Shown: positions 1 through 6,819 of the stretch, one piece after another | How the letters are laid out: each line of letters starts with the position of its first letter | Position numbering within the stretch: position 1 is the stretch's first letter | Source of the DNA: Acetofilamentum sp. | GTDB taxonomy: Bacteria > Bacteroidota > Bacteroidia > Bacteroidales > JAFGXI01 | Length of the DNA stretch: 7,261 nt | Direction: 5' to 3' | Assembly: GCA_020720565.1 (NCBI GenBank) | Contig: DYOK01000133.1 | Location: forward strand, 1 to 7,261 | Program-made: the position numbers and the translations under genes | Notes under the pieces: generated by a model | The model's input: the letters and a program-made list of their open reading frames with translations, nothing else | Databases searched by the model: none | Told to the model about the DNA's origin: nothing

Positions 1-546
1 CAATGTCGCTTCTCTGTTTTTACCCAGTTGCAAATTGGTCCATGCAAATAATAAACTTGCACTGTAATCGAAAGGATATAGATTAACAATAGTTGTTAAG
101 AACGATTCGGAAACCAAATATTCTTTTCGAGAATAGTAAATCGAAGCCAAATTATAGTTAGCGGTGTAATTTTTTGCATCAATTTTAAGTACTTGTTTAT
201 AGCTGTCAATTACTTGATCCCATTTGCCTTGAGCACCTAATGGGTAATGCATGCCCAAACGAGCTTCGATTGACATGGGCATCAAATTGATAGCTTTTTG
301 ATAATAAGTTACCGATTCGGCAAATTGACCTGCGGAATAATAAAGCCATCCCAATCGCAAATTTATAGGGTACGAATCTGCAATATAAACTTGTTTCAAG
401 CTTTGTATGGCTTTGGTGTAATCGCTTTGGTTCTCGAATGTGTACGAATTTTCGAATCCTTTTTGCAGATCGTTGGTTTGAGCCGTTCCAAAAATTGAAA
501 TGCACAAAAAGCTTGTTACTAAAAGTGAATGTTTTAAAATGTCCAT
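1..546 (-). CDS. Secreted tetratricopeptide-repeat protein, C-terminus cut by window edge
   Basis: This frame is open from an ATG at 546 to the left edge (182 codons, no stop), so the gene continues outside the window. The product starts with a signal peptide: a short charged start, a hydrophobic stretch at about residues 8-21 (LLVTSFLCISIFG) and a likely cleavage near TAQ (21-23). The mature part is a run of helical TPR-type repeats. Recognisable units include LRLGWLYYSAGQFAESVTYY (63-82), a unit around GKWDQVIDSYKQVLKID (107-123) and YNLASIYYSRKEYLVSESF (131-149). TPR proteins are protein-protein interaction scaffolds; with a signal peptide this one should act in the periplasm or at the outer membrane. 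Its start lies 13 bp inside the upstream beta-barrel gene and is preceded by AGGAGG, which supports this start and translational coupling. The specific partner is unknown, though the neighbouring TPR/barrel protein is the obvious candidate. Confidence 0.88.
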   Translation of the reverse strand, partial: MDILKHSLLVTSFLCISIFGTAQTNDLQKGFENSYTFENQSDYTKAIQSLKQVYIADSYPINLRLGWLYYSAGQFAESVTYYQKAINLMPMSIEARLGMHYPLGAQGKWDQVIDSYKQVLKIDAKNYTANYNLASIYYSRKEYLVSESFLTTIVNLYPFDYSASLLFAWTNLQLGKNREATL

Positions 547-1898
547 ATTAATCCTCCTGTTATTGAATGTGTATTAAATTTTATTTCTTGAATGGGTATA
601 GCGGCAGAATCGCTGTCTTCAGGGAGTAAACTTTTCTTGTTTAAACTTGAACTGTGTTGGCTGTATTCGTAATACAGTTTGAATTGCAAATGTGGATTCA
701 AATTCCACGATATCCAAAATTGATAATTCCAATACATACCGTAGATGCCGTTGTATACGGTGTAGCCGTTGTCGCCAACCCATTTTCGCATATCGCCCCA
801 TTGTCCAAAAACACCAACAGACCACTGCGGATTAATCCAGTAATTGGCACTTTGTTTAAAAGCAAATTTAGGATTGGATTGGCCTTGAAGCATTATGCTG
901 ACTCTGCTTTCTCCCCACAAGCTTGCGTTTGCAAAAGGATACCAACTTGCTGCTAAGTCGGTCTGTAGGTTGATAGGCCCCATTCCTTTAAACATGCAAG
1001 CTTGCCATTCCAAATCAAAATAAGTTTGTCGGCGACTGAGGCTCAAGCCTAAAACGTATTCTGAATATTTTTGATCTAAAAGTTCAATAAATTCGGGTGG
1101 TACAGTTTCGGTAGATACCTGTATATAGTCATACTTTATCGAAATGTAAGTGGCAAACAAATTGAGCTTCATTCGTTTGGTTAAGGCAAACCGATTGTGT
1201 AATTGCCATTGGTTTTGCGAGGATTCGCCATTGAGCGAGGTGATTTTAAAAGGATCGTAAATACGCTGAATTTGCGAAACCGAAAAATTCTGATACGACA
1301 AATTTACTTGCCAATTATTAGCCAAACGAAAACCAGTACCTAAATGGAATTGCCTGTAAGTTTGGGGATCGTACGATTCCAAATAAAATGGGCCAGTGGC
1401 TTTTTCCTTTTCTTGTTCAAAAGTCTCTAGGGTTTGTTGTTCTATATCAGAGTTAGGGATGTTTCGATAGGTGTAAAATGCATAAATATTTCGAAAAATC
1501 TTGGTTTGATCGATTTGTTTTTGAGCCCATTTGCTTTGGCTCTGGGTTAAGGTTTTAATAGCCATAATATCGTCGCCAATTAGCCAATATGAACCTACTA
1601 AATACTCGAGTACCAAAAGGTCTTCTTCGCCTTGCTTCATTGCTTTTTCGAGAAATTTTATAGACGAACGATAATGCCCAAGATGATAATATGCCACACC
1701 CATTCTCACATCTAATGCATAAAATTCGACTTGATGTTCGATGCTGTTTTCCCCAATTTCGATCACTCGTACCCAATCTTTTTCCGCATATGCCTTAAGA
1801 CTAGATTGCTCCACCGAGACATAATCATAACTTAATTGTGCTTGAGCATCAAAAAAGAGTTGAAGTAATACAAACAATAATACAAGTCTCAAAATCAT
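534..1898 (-). CDS. TPR plus outer-membrane beta-barrel protein
   Basis: The 454-aa product has a clear signal peptide (residues 1-20, hydrophobic core LRLVLLFVLLQLFF, likely cleavage after AQA). About residues 30-130 form a small TPR-like helical region, for example ALDVRMGVAYYHLGHYRSSI (61-80) and the following YLVGSYWLIGDDIMAIKTL (99-117). From about 180 to 454 the sequence alternates polar and aromatic residues in strand-length segments (FHLGTGFRLANNWQVNLSYQ; WQLHNRFALTKRMKLNLFAT; FWISWNLNPHLQFKLYYEYS) and ends in the aromatic GGLIWTF, as expected for an outer-membrane barrel with a C-terminal Phe. The layout resembles YaiO-type or other TPR-barrel outer-membrane proteins, but I cannot name a family with certainty. 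The ATG overlaps the stop of the upstream urea-transporter/peptidase gene (ATGA), and its own end overlaps the next TPR gene, so the three are probably co-translated. The ligand or cargo is unknown. Confidence 0.85.
   Translation of the reverse strand: MILRLVLLFVLLQLFFDAQAQLSYDYVSVEQSSLKAYAEKDWVRVIEIGENSIEHQVEFYALDVRMGVAYYHLGHYRSSIKFLEKAMKQGEEDLLVLEYLVGSYWLIGDDIMAIKTLTQSQSKWAQKQIDQTKIFRNIYAFYTYRNIPNSDIEQQTLETFEQEKEKATGPFYLESYDPQTYRQFHLGTGFRLANNWQVNLSYQNFSVSQIQRIYDPFKITSLNGESSQNQWQLHNRFALTKRMKLNLFATYISIKYDYIQVSTETVPPEFIELLDQKYSEYVLGLSLSRRQTYFDLEWQACMFKGMGPINLQTDLAASWYPFANASLWGESRVSIMLQGQSNPKFAFKQSANYWINPQWSVGVFGQWGDMRKWVGDNGYTVYNGIYGMYWNYQFWISWNLNPHLQFKLYYEYSQHSSSLNKKSLLPEDSDSAAIPIQEIKFNTHSITGGLIWTF
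553..558 (-). promoter_or_regulatory. Strong Shine-Dalgarno AGGAGG for the TPR gene, inside the preceding gene
   Basis: AGGAGG on the minus strand is followed by a 6-nt spacer (ATTAAT) and the ATG at 546. It falls within the last codons of the beta-barrel gene, where it helps encode Gly-Gly of the C-terminal GGLIWTF. Most other starts in this window have no such motif, so it fixes the start of the TPR gene and suggests reinitiation by ribosomes finishing the upstream gene. Confidence 0.75.
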
Positions 1899-4084
1899 TG
1901 CAGGGTATAAGTGGTGGTGAGTTGTTTTGTTGTATAAGTAAAATTTGAAAGGCCTTTGGTATTGATTAAAAGCTCGCTTTTGTGCATTACTTTGCCCAAA
2001 CGACTTTCGATTCTGCTCGTAAATCGAATTTCGGTTTTGCTAAACCCATTGTCAGAACTTTTAACCGACCATTTGAATTGTGGGCGAAGTATCAAATAAA
2101 AAGGTGCTAAAAAATCTTGGAAAAATAATTGTGCACCGCCATAAATTTCGTTTGGACGAACTGGTGTATTAACCTTCATTCCCTCGAAAAAGAACAACGG
2201 TACCTCTTGTAACGATAAATAAAACTGATAAAGCAAAGTCGATTTATCGCCCACAAATGATAAAAACGTCAATCTATTCTCGATAATCTGATAATATGCT
2301 TTTGATTCCGTTTTTTTACATTCTAGGTAGGTCTGGTTGCTTGGGCTGATTTTAACTTCCCATAATTCGGTGGGTCGATTGGGGGCTGACCACTTAAAAC
2401 GGGTACCAATTACCCATTTAAAAACTTCCACCAAAAGTGAATCGGCTATCGGCCGCGAAACCACTTCGTTTAATTGGGGATACTCGAATTGACACCAATC
2501 ATCGACGCCATCGCGATTAACATAATATTGAGCCAGAGGATAACGAAGTGTTTTGCCTCCCACAAAGGGTTGTTGTTGAAGTTGAAAATGCAAATGGGGA
2601 TAGGGCGAGCGACCCGAATTACCACATGCAGCAATAGTTTGTCCTGATCGAACCCATTCTCCTTTGACAACTTTAAAGCTATTGAGTTTTAAATGGCTTA
2701 ATTTTGAATATAAGCCAGGTGCATGTCTAATTATTATAGTGTTTCCCCAATTGTGAACCAAATCCACCTCGCCCAAAGCATTATCGGCAATGCCATCAAT
2801 AATATCTTCGACAACGCCGTCGGCACATGCCAAAACAGGTTTGTTATAACACAAATAGTCACTTAGCGAATGCCCATGGCCTCTAAATTCTCGTCCATTG
2901 GTTTCGACCACTACAAAATCCCAAGCATGTTGCCATTCGCCTTGGTGGGTATAGGCTCCGTTGTGGGCTTGGTTAACTTTCCATTGACCAAAAAAAGGCA
3001 ATTGAATGGGGATATAAGAATTGATTTTGGTGAAACGTTTGGCATAGGTCACAAAAGAATACAAATTCTTTTCGGGGCTATACTCCTGAACACCCACCAT
3101 ATTTAAGTTACTTCGGTACGATCCTCTCCGTTTTAAGGCATACAAAAACAAAGGCACCATCAAATTAAACGGCAAGGCATAGACCGACAAATTAAATACA
3201 GCCATAATCCGGCTAAAGCTGATAGTGATGATAACTGTAAGTGGAATAAGCCACAGCAACCAAACATAGGACGTTTTGCTGGGTATTACAAAGAAACCAC
3301 CCAAGGCAATAGCAGTTAGAATAAAATTGAATCCTATGTACATATAGCCTGCCTGACTTAAGTCCGATCCAATCATTTGATAAAAAAGATAGGCCACTAG
3401 AAAGCCATAAATCGACAAGCTAAACGCAATACGTGAGTACGCCAATAATCCAATAGAAATTACTAGGCCGGCTATCACATTGTACTGAAAGAAAATGGCA
3501 CCTAATGACAGAAAATAAGTTGCCCAAAACTTACCTTCGAACAGCGCTTGCCATTGGTAATACATATCCACAAAGCTCATTCCGCCTCGATCGTACAACT
3601 CATTTAACACATAAAGTCCCCGCTGGCTTAATCCCAATGCCGTAAAATCTACATAGGCTACGTTCAAAAGCCAAATCACAATTAAAAAGGGCCAAGTTAA
3701 AAAAGGCAAGCCATATTTGTATAAAAACCCTTCGAGGCTGACACTCAAAAGCAAACTAAAAATAGCCGAAATGGCCAATAAGAACAACAGTGCAAATGAC
3801 AACTCGAAATAAACGCCCAATCCTAGTCCGACCAAAAGGGCGTTAAAACCATATGCTCCCGATTTGATATTTTCTTTCGAATAGCCGAACAATAAGGCAA
3901 CCATGTTGGCAATTAACGCAGATAAAAACCCTGCAATACCTGCATAAGGGTCGATAAAACTAACCAAGAGCAAAATTAACGAAAAATATTTCTTCTGGCT
4001 AAAGAATATCTGCCCGTACGACCTGTTAGTTCCAGACCATACGAGCAAAAAAAATTCTTTTAACTGCTTACTTCTAAAATTCAT
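1895..4084 (-). CDS. Urea-transporter-like membrane domain fused to M23 metallopeptidase domain
   Basis: Residues are numbered from the TTG at 4090 (731 aa). I prefer the ATG two codons later (4084, 729 aa, MNFRSK). About residues 18-320 form a polytopic membrane domain with the two-fold repeat of the urea transporter (UT) family: GFNALLVGLGLG (81-92) is mirrored by GFNFILTAIALGG (253-265), and LPFLTWPF (128-135) by LPFNLMVP (306-313). These LP motifs line the urea pore in known family members. A linker leads to an M23/LytM peptidase domain (about 360-525) with likely zinc ligands H388 and D391 (QHAWDF) and H501 (HLHF, 499-502), plus a further conserved His at 466 (LSHL). The first motif is H-x-x-D rather than the usual H-x-x-x-D. 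M23 enzymes cut peptide crosslinks of peptidoglycan, so this domain should face the periplasm. Residues about 535-731 form a soluble, probably beta-rich domain I do not recognise. It heads an overlapping operon with two secreted TPR proteins. Urea as substrate is inferred from family only; no urease gene is in view. Confidence 0.87.
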   Translation of the reverse strand: MNFRSKQLKEFFLLVWSGTNRSYGQIFFSQKKYFSLILLLVSFIDPYAGIAGFLSALIANMVALLFGYSKENIKSGAYGFNALLVGLGLGVYFELSFALLFLLAISAIFSLLLSVSLEGFLYKYGLPFLTWPFLIVIWLLNVAYVDFTALGLSQRGLYVLNELYDRGGMSFVDMYYQWQALFEGKFWATYFLSLGAIFFQYNVIAGLVISIGLLAYSRIAFSLSIYGFLVAYLFYQMIGSDLSQAGYMYIGFNFILTAIALGGFFVIPSKTSYVWLLWLIPLTVIITISFSRIMAVFNLSVYALPFNLMVPLFLYALKRRGSYRSNLNMVGVQEYSPEKNLYSFVTYAKRFTKINSYIPIQLPFFGQWKVNQAHNGAYTHQGEWQHAWDFVVVETNGREFRGHGHSLSDYLCYNKPVLACADGVVEDIIDGIADNALGEVDLVHNWGNTIIIRHAPGLYSKLSHLKLNSFKVVKGEWVRSGQTIAACGNSGRSPYPHLHFQLQQQPFVGGKTLRYPLAQYYVNRDGVDDWCQFEYPQLNEVVSRPIADSLLVEVFKWVIGTRFKWSAPNRPTELWEVKISPSNQTYLECKKTESKAYYQIIENRLTFLSFVGDKSTLLYQFYLSLQEVPLFFFEGMKVNTPVRPNEIYGGAQLFFQDFLAPFYLILRPQFKWSVKSSDNGFSKTEIRFTSRIESRLGKVMHKSELLINTKGLSNFTYTTKQLTTTYTLQ

Positions 4085-4131
4085 TTCCAAGAAATTAAGG
4101 CTTGCCTATATATTATTTTTGTAACGGACAT

Positions 4132-4151
4132 TAAGATTTTCGACCTTTTTA
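4132..4151 (+). repeat. Degenerate copy of the AGGTCTTCGACCT repeat
   Basis: Read on the plus strand, this 20-mer matches the repeat found at 4276, 5760 and 7072 at 17 of 20 positions (core AGATTTTCGACCT). The changes break part of the palindromic stem. It lies about 47 bp upstream of the urea-transporter gene's ATG, in the same orientation relative to the following gene as the intact copy at 7072. Together with the opposite-facing copy at 4276 it brackets the gap before that gene. The local sequence is AT-rich, so chance similarity is possible. Confidence 0.4.
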
Positions 4152-4275
4152 AATAGTTTTCTATCTTGTTATTTATCAACACTCTAGCTTGATAAAATTT
4201 GACATTAAGTTATTCTAACTACTTAACACTTATCCTTTACCTAATAAAACCTAACACTATATTATTCTATGTACT

Positions 4276-4295
4276 TAAATAGGTCGAAGACCTTA
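4276..4295 (-). repeat. Palindromic repeat copy, beginning at the stop of the PLP-enzyme gene
   Basis: The minus strand reads TAAGGTCTTCGACCTATTTA, where the first TAA is the stop codon of the PLP-enzyme gene. The core AGGTC-TTC-GACCT is a perfect 5-bp stem with a 3-nt loop. The same 20-mer occurs at 5760-5778 with one base missing, again starting on a stop codon, and at 7072-7092 in the opposite orientation. As RNA it could be a weak 3' hairpin or terminator, but the following tract (AUUUAAG) is not a good U-run. A small dispersed intergenic repeat is more likely. Confidence 0.75.
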
Positions 4296-5636
4296 TTTTA
4301 AATGCTCGGGCACACGTTCCAATTGGGTCATGATATCGATATTTTCGTTTTCACGAATCACATGCGTTTGACCTTTGGTGTCGATCATCACAATTTTTGG
4401 ACGATAGGTAATAAATTGCATCCACTGGGTCATATTATACGCACCTATGCGGCTAATCACAAAATGGTCGCCTTTTTTGAGTGGTGGTAAATCGGCATAT
4501 TCTCTAATCACATCGATGTTCATACACAGTGGGCCGTAAATTTTGGTTTGTTCGGAATGATGACTAAATTCCTGAGCGGGGGTAATCTTATGGTCGTACC
4601 AAAACGAAGTAAACAACAAATTGACACCTACATCGATTATTAAAGTTCGGCTCGCATCGGGTTGGCGTTTGTTGGCCAAAACCGTTCCCGCAATATAGCC
4701 TGCATCGTCGACTAAAGCACGCCCTGTTTCGAGCACAATAGTGGGCATATCTTCTGGTGCAATTTGCGAATTGATAATTGACGAAGTAATAGCATCGGCA
4801 TATTCGTCGAACGAAGGCGTGGTATCGGAACCGGGTAAATAAGCACCTTTGAGCGTGTTTTTCGAAGCAAAACCACCACCAAAATCGATGTACGAAACTG
4901 TTTTATTGAACTTTTTCTTTACGTTGGCAGCCAAATCGGCCAGTTTACTGCCTGCAATTCTGTATGCATTGGCGGTCATAATGTACGTTCCGATGTGGGC
5001 ATGCAAACCCATCAAATCTATTTTCCCCGATATCATAATTCGATTGAGGGCATCCCAAGCTTCACCATTTTCGTAGTTAAAACCAAATCGAGTCCACTGA
5101 GGATAAATACCTGTGTCCATATTAACACGAATGGCCACTTTGGGTCGTTTTGTGGTGTGTTCGCAAAGTCGAATGATGGAATAAAACTCATCGAAATGGT
5201 CGATATGGATGAGGGACTCATTTTCGATAGCAAGTTTTAAATCTTGTTCAGTTTTGTCGGGTCCATTAAACAAAATATATTTGGGGTCGACTCCGTTCCG
5301 AAGCGCCTTTTCGTATTCAAATCCTGACACTACTTCTGCCCACGAGCCTTCGGAATGATAAACTCGACAAACCGCATCCATATAGTTGGTTTTGTACGAC
5401 CACGCAAATTGAACTTTCGGGTAGCGTGTACTAAACGACTGGTAGGCTTCGCGATAGGTATCTCTAATGGTGGCTTCCGAAACCACATAAAGTGGCGAGC
5501 CATATTGTTCTAACATGGTTTTTACCCCAACTCCATCAATCTCGGTCATGGGCAAATATTCTGTTTTCATGCCAATTTTATTGGGCATTCCTGTTTGTAG
5601 TCTGGTGATAATTGGACGTTCAAAATGTTTTTTCAT
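4293..5636 (-). CDS. Fold-type III PLP-dependent decarboxylase-like enzyme (LysA/ODC superfamily)
   Basis: The 447-aa product has an alanine-racemase-type barrel followed by a beta domain, as in diaminopimelate and ornithine decarboxylases. The PLP-binding Lys is K82 (AWSYKTNY). Further family marks are HAHIG (212-216), the phosphate-binding DFGGGF (251-256), ETGR (303-306), the catalytic Cys C371 and Asp D375 (GPLCMNID), and GAY (398-400). Length is slightly above the usual 400-430 because of about 25 extra N-terminal residues before the domain proper. Substrate-recognition residues differ from true diaminopimelate decarboxylase. The Arg-Pro of its MNDxxRP motif is replaced by T343-S344 in VNLLFTSFWYDH, and its CESxD motif reads CMNID, losing the Glu. 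The enzyme should therefore decarboxylate, or perhaps racemise, another amino acid. It is the third gene of a cassette after an ATP-grasp ligase and a PqqD-like protein, which suggests that it makes or trims an amino acid handled by that ligase. Calling it lysA would be misleading. Confidence 0.87.
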   Translation of the reverse strand: MKKHFERPIITRLQTGMPNKIGMKTEYLPMTEIDGVGVKTMLEQYGSPLYVVSEATIRDTYREAYQSFSTRYPKVQFAWSYKTNYMDAVCRVYHSEGSWAEVVSGFEYEKALRNGVDPKYILFNGPDKTEQDLKLAIENESLIHIDHFDEFYSIIRLCEHTTKRPKVAIRVNMDTGIYPQWTRFGFNYENGEAWDALNRIMISGKIDLMGLHAHIGTYIMTANAYRIAGSKLADLAANVKKKFNKTVSYIDFGGGFASKNTLKGAYLPGSDTTPSFDEYADAITSSIINSQIAPEDMPTIVLETGRALVDDAGYIAGTVLANKRQPDASRTLIIDVGVNLLFTSFWYDHKITPAQEFSHHSEQTKIYGPLCMNIDVIREYADLPPLKKGDHFVISRIGAYNMTQWMQFITYRPKIVMIDTKGQTHVIRENENIDIMTQLERVPEHLK

Positions 5637-5650
5637 GTGTCTTATATTTA

Positions 5651-5672
5651 GCCCCCTAACCCCCGAAGGGAG
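5651..5672 (-). repeat. Bacteroidota-type C5-GAA-G5 intergenic repeat
   Basis: The plus strand reads GCCCCCTAACCCCCGAAGGG followed by AG. The segment CCCCC-GAA-GGGAG forms a hairpin, and in RNA from the minus strand the one mismatch becomes a U-G wobble (CUCCC-UUC-GGGGG). I recognise the CCCCCTAACCCCCGAAGGGG motif as a common dispersed intergenic element in Bacteroidota; that is recall, not a search. It ends only about 14 nt before the ATG of the PLP-enzyme gene, so it forms most of that gene's leader. Confidence 0.7.
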
Positions 5673-5708
5673 AATTGAGCGTGGTTTGTTAATTTTTAAT
5701 CAATCTCT

Positions 5709-5724
5709 TCCCGATGAATCGGGA
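5709..5724. repeat. CCCGAT/ATCGGG hairpin repeat
   Basis: TCCCGAT (5709-5715) and ATCGGGA (5718-5724) form a perfect 7-bp inverted repeat around 2 nt. Short inverted repeats of this CCCGAT...ATCGGG type are common between genes in Bacteroidota, as I recall. It sits mid-way in the 139-bp gap between the ATP-grasp and PLP-enzyme genes and could slow or end some transcripts there, but no U-run follows it on either strand. Confidence 0.65.
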
Positions 5725-5759
5725 CAAGTTGCGTATCAAAATTGATATTACAAAATCAA

Positions 5760-5778
5760 TAAATAGTCGAAGACCTTA
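5760..5778 (-). repeat. Palindromic repeat copy, beginning at the stop of the ATP-grasp gene
   Basis: The minus strand reads TAAGGTCTTCGACTATTTA, with the TAA being the ATP-grasp stop codon. It equals the copy at 4276-4295 except for one lost C in the right arm (GACT instead of GACCT), which shortens the stem. Two adjacent cassette genes ending at the same base of the same repeat is the notable feature. Confidence 0.75.
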
Positions 5779-6819
5779 AAGTTCACCTGTCATTGAGATT
5801 CGCTGGAAGACGTTCACATCGGTTAGCAAATCCCAAGAATAGCGTACAAACATTTTCCCTACCTGATACGTATCGAAAGGCTTTGTCTCGATACCTAGAG
5901 CTAGTTTGGCCAATGATTCTGGAATATTTTGACCTGCACCAACGGCAAGATATACCCAAGCGGGGATTCGGGGATTAATTTCGATTAGATAGTATTTGTT
6001 ATCTTGTGTTTTAATCAATTCCAACTCCATACCGCCTCTCCATTTGGTTTCTGCAATCAGTTTTCTGGTAATGTCCATCATTTCTTGGTCGTCGATGGTT
6101 ATACCGCCCCAAGCTTTACCTTTGTCGGTGATGTATTGCTTACGCATAGGCACAGCAGCCACCGTTTCGCCATTTCCATCGCCAAGTGCTATTACATTCA
6201 CCTCGGTACCGTGAACAAATTCTTGGATAATCACAGGCAATCCCCATTTTGACGAGAGTTTATTAAACTGTGTTGTAGCCTGTTCGGGAGTATAGCACAC
6301 AAAAGCGTCGTAGAATCTTCCTTTGACTAAGTATGGGAATTTAAACTCGTGTTTAAGTCCATAAATTTCCGATGCACTTTGTATGGCAATACTCTTAGGT
6401 ACATCTATCCCATATTTTTTCCCATATTCTGGCAGGTTCGATTTATGTCGTTCTTCGAATTGCTCTATGGTTGGTAAAAAGGTGTGAATACCCATTTCTT
6501 TGAGACGATGCTCCGACTTCATAAACGAATATAGCTCCGCATCAAAATTTGGAATCAGCAAATCGATATGTTCGATGTTGTTGATGTATTCTAAGCGAGC
6601 AATTAATGCATCGGTTCCTATCGAAGGGTATGGCACATTGTAAACTTTGTCGACAATATCCATATAAATACCAGGCTCAAGGTTTTCGTAGGCTAAGCCA
6701 ATAATTCGAACCTCGAAATAATCGCTTTCTCTTAGACCTCGAATTACAGGAATTCCTGGCCCAGGGTTATCGGTATTGTTTAGTCCGGTAACGGCGACGG
6801 TAATTTTACGTTTAGACAT
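5776..6819 (-). CDS. ATP-grasp ligase, PylC/carbamoyl-phosphate-synthase-like
   Basis: ATP-grasp ligases activate a carboxylate as acyl phosphate and join it to an amine or thiol. The 347-aa product has an N-terminal pre-ATP-grasp domain (about 5-115) starting with a Rossmann-like glycine motif (VTGLNNTDNPGPGIPVIRGL, 10-29). The ATP-grasp domain follows: nucleotide-binding K166 in FPYLVKGRF, hinge IIQEF (197-201) with GTE (204-206), acidic GMELE (263-267), and the magnesium site EINPR (280-284) carrying E280 and N282. The usual glycine-rich loop after the Lys is replaced by GRFYDAFVCYT (167-177), so ATP phosphates are held differently or less tightly. Length fits stand-alone ligases such as PylC rather than full carbamoyl-phosphate synthase. 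The start ATG overlaps the end of the PqqD-like gene by 8 bp (ATGTCTAA), implying translational coupling and a joint task. The substrate is unknown; the downstream PLP enzyme suggests an amino acid or a derivative. No transmembrane segment is visible, so it should be cytoplasmic. Confidence 0.88.
   Translation of the reverse strand: MSKRKITVAVTGLNNTDNPGPGIPVIRGLRESDYFEVRIIGLAYENLEPGIYMDIVDKVYNVPYPSIGTDALIARLEYINNIEHIDLLIPNFDAELYSFMKSEHRLKEMGIHTFLPTIEQFEERHKSNLPEYGKKYGIDVPKSIAIQSASEIYGLKHEFKFPYLVKGRFYDAFVCYTPEQATTQFNKLSSKWGLPVIIQEFVHGTEVNVIALGDGNGETVAAVPMRKQYITDKGKAWGGITIDDQEMMDITRKLIAETKWRGGMELELIKTQDNKYYLIEINPRIPAWVYLAVGAGQNIPESLAKLALGIETKPFDTYQVGKMFVRYSWDLLTDVNVFQRISMTGEL

Noticed and set aside
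206..505. 99-aa minus-strand frame within the left-edge TPR gene
   Set aside because: It is a shifted reading of the TPR gene; the frame with a signal peptide, TPR repeats and a Shine-Dalgarno is the one open from 546 to the window edge.
4085..4090. TTG start two codons upstream for the urea-transporter/peptidase gene
   Set aside because: An ATG follows at 4084 in the same frame and no Shine-Dalgarno favours the TTG; the extra two residues add nothing to the domain.
4114..4121. TATTTTTG on the plus strand as a -7 promoter box
   Set aside because: It matches TAnnTTTG but no plus-strand gene lies downstream.
4178..4258. Three AACACT words in the gap before the urea-transporter gene, as possible operators
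   Set aside because: Spacing is irregular (47 and 28 bp) and the region is very AT-rich, so chance is sufficient.
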